Shown one piece after another: positions 63,722-64,000 of a stretch of 64,000 bases of DNA. The DNA is from an uncultured Bacteroidota bacterium. Its GTDB lineage: Bacteria; Bacteroidota; Bacteroidia; Bacteroidales; P3. The notes below the pieces were generated by a model. That model made no database searches. It saw only the letters and a list, made by a program, of their open reading frames with translations, and was not told the DNA's origin. How positions within the stretch are numbered: position 1 is the stretch's first letter; each line of letters begins with the position of its first letter. The stretch lies in NCBI GenBank assembly GCA_902788805.1, contig CADALO010000005.1, positions 27,694 to 91,693 on the forward strand, read 5' to 3'. The position numbers were made by a program, and so were the translations under genes.

Positions 63722-63916
63722 GTGCAATGCATCTTGGACTTTGACGATTTGACAATGCGACACACCTTGAACTATGATGATTTGACAATGCGACACACCT
63801 TGAACTATGATGATTTGACAATGCGACACACCCCGGCCTTCGGCCACCCCTCTCCGAGAGGGGATGGGCTGACGCATCACTTTGAATATCAAGTAATCGC
63901 CGCCGCGCCATCCCCT
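63722..63916. repeat. 33-bp satellite and half palindrome, locus C
   Basis: Cores at 63722 (degenerate), 63755, 63788 and 63821 are 33 bases apart. The left 46-bp arm (63822-63867) equals that of locus A, but only 9 bases of the right arm (63908-63916) remain, so this copy is truncated. Confidence 0.85.
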
Positions 63917-64000
63917 ATTCTTATGATTCACCAAAATTTTTTTTTGAAAAATTATCATAGGGAGTATCATCGCGGACAACGGCAAAAGCAGTAAGCATCA

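Larger units (their letters stand above)
63211..64000. other. 790-bp gene-free region to the window end
   Basis: No gene is supported. It contains the prfA -7 box, an 11-bp-phased direct repeat (63432-63472), and a truncated third copy of the 33-bp/46-bp repeat (63722-63916). ORFs here are by-products of the 33-bp period. Confidence 0.75.

Overview
This window is chromosomal DNA of a member of the phylum Bacteroidota, most likely order Bacteroidales. The evidence is the Bacteroidota promoter form (TTTG, about 19-20 bases, TAnnTTTG), type IX secretion (T9SS) cargo with both kinds of C-terminal sorting domain, and families largely confined to the group (DUF3078, DUF4270, DUF6266, the S46 dipeptidyl-peptidase, the C10 peptidase, the TIGR04134-type lipoprotein). 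I see no prophage, integrase, transposase or CRISPR array. The genus cannot be fixed from sequence alone.

Layout. 1-8.6 kb: the 3' part of a SAM hydroxide adenosyltransferase; recX with a DUF3078 outer-membrane protein; a four-gene operon (short glycogen synthase, DUF4270 lipoprotein, MORN-type protein, Maf); recQ on the other strand. 8.6-14.3 kb: two 939-residue paralogous surface proteins upstream of recQ. 14.3-15.2 kb: repeat-rich spacer. 15.2-21.1 kb: LTA-synthase-like sulfatase with a DUF456 protein, a queuosine operon (transporter plus QueF) behind a preQ1-I riboswitch, and a secreted C10 cysteine protease. 21.1-26.9 kb: F-type ATP synthase operon atpE-F-H-A-G, continuing into a sugar MFS transporter and a small membrane protein; atpB, atpC and atpD are absent. 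27.1-30.7 kb: two paralogous T9SS fibronectin-like proteins plus the decayed tail of a third. 31-41 kb: DUF6266 protein, nadB, a PIN toxin-antitoxin pair flanked by direct repeats, a two-component system, tRNA-Cys, an rRNA/tRNA methyltransferase and a DPP7-type S46 peptidase. 41-42.2 kb: second repeat-rich spacer. 42.2-57.8 kb: division and cell wall (dcw) cluster mraZ-rsmH-ftsL-PBP-murE-mraY-X-ftsW-murG-murC-ftsQ-ftsA-ftsZ. 57.8-64 kb: EamA transporter, CNNM/CorC protein, mnmA, a lipoprotein, prfA and a third repeat locus.

The most interesting coding item is X (49196-49741): a stand-alone 181-residue remnant of the MurD C-terminal domain, sitting exactly where murD normally lies, with the substrate-binding motifs erased but the reading frame intact. 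The neighbouring MurC carries an 18-residue insertion with nine histidines, and FtsZ has a tail of about 255 residues.

The second theme is non-coding structure. Short-period arrays recur throughout: 33-bp satellites around 46-bp inverted repeats at three loci; 11-bp-phased inverted arrays at three loci and direct ones at two; and 7-, 8-, 9- and 16-bp tandem arrays in spacers inside operons or next to start codons. One heptamer family (CGGAGAR) has entered the coding sequences of rsmH, atpG and the CNNM gene.
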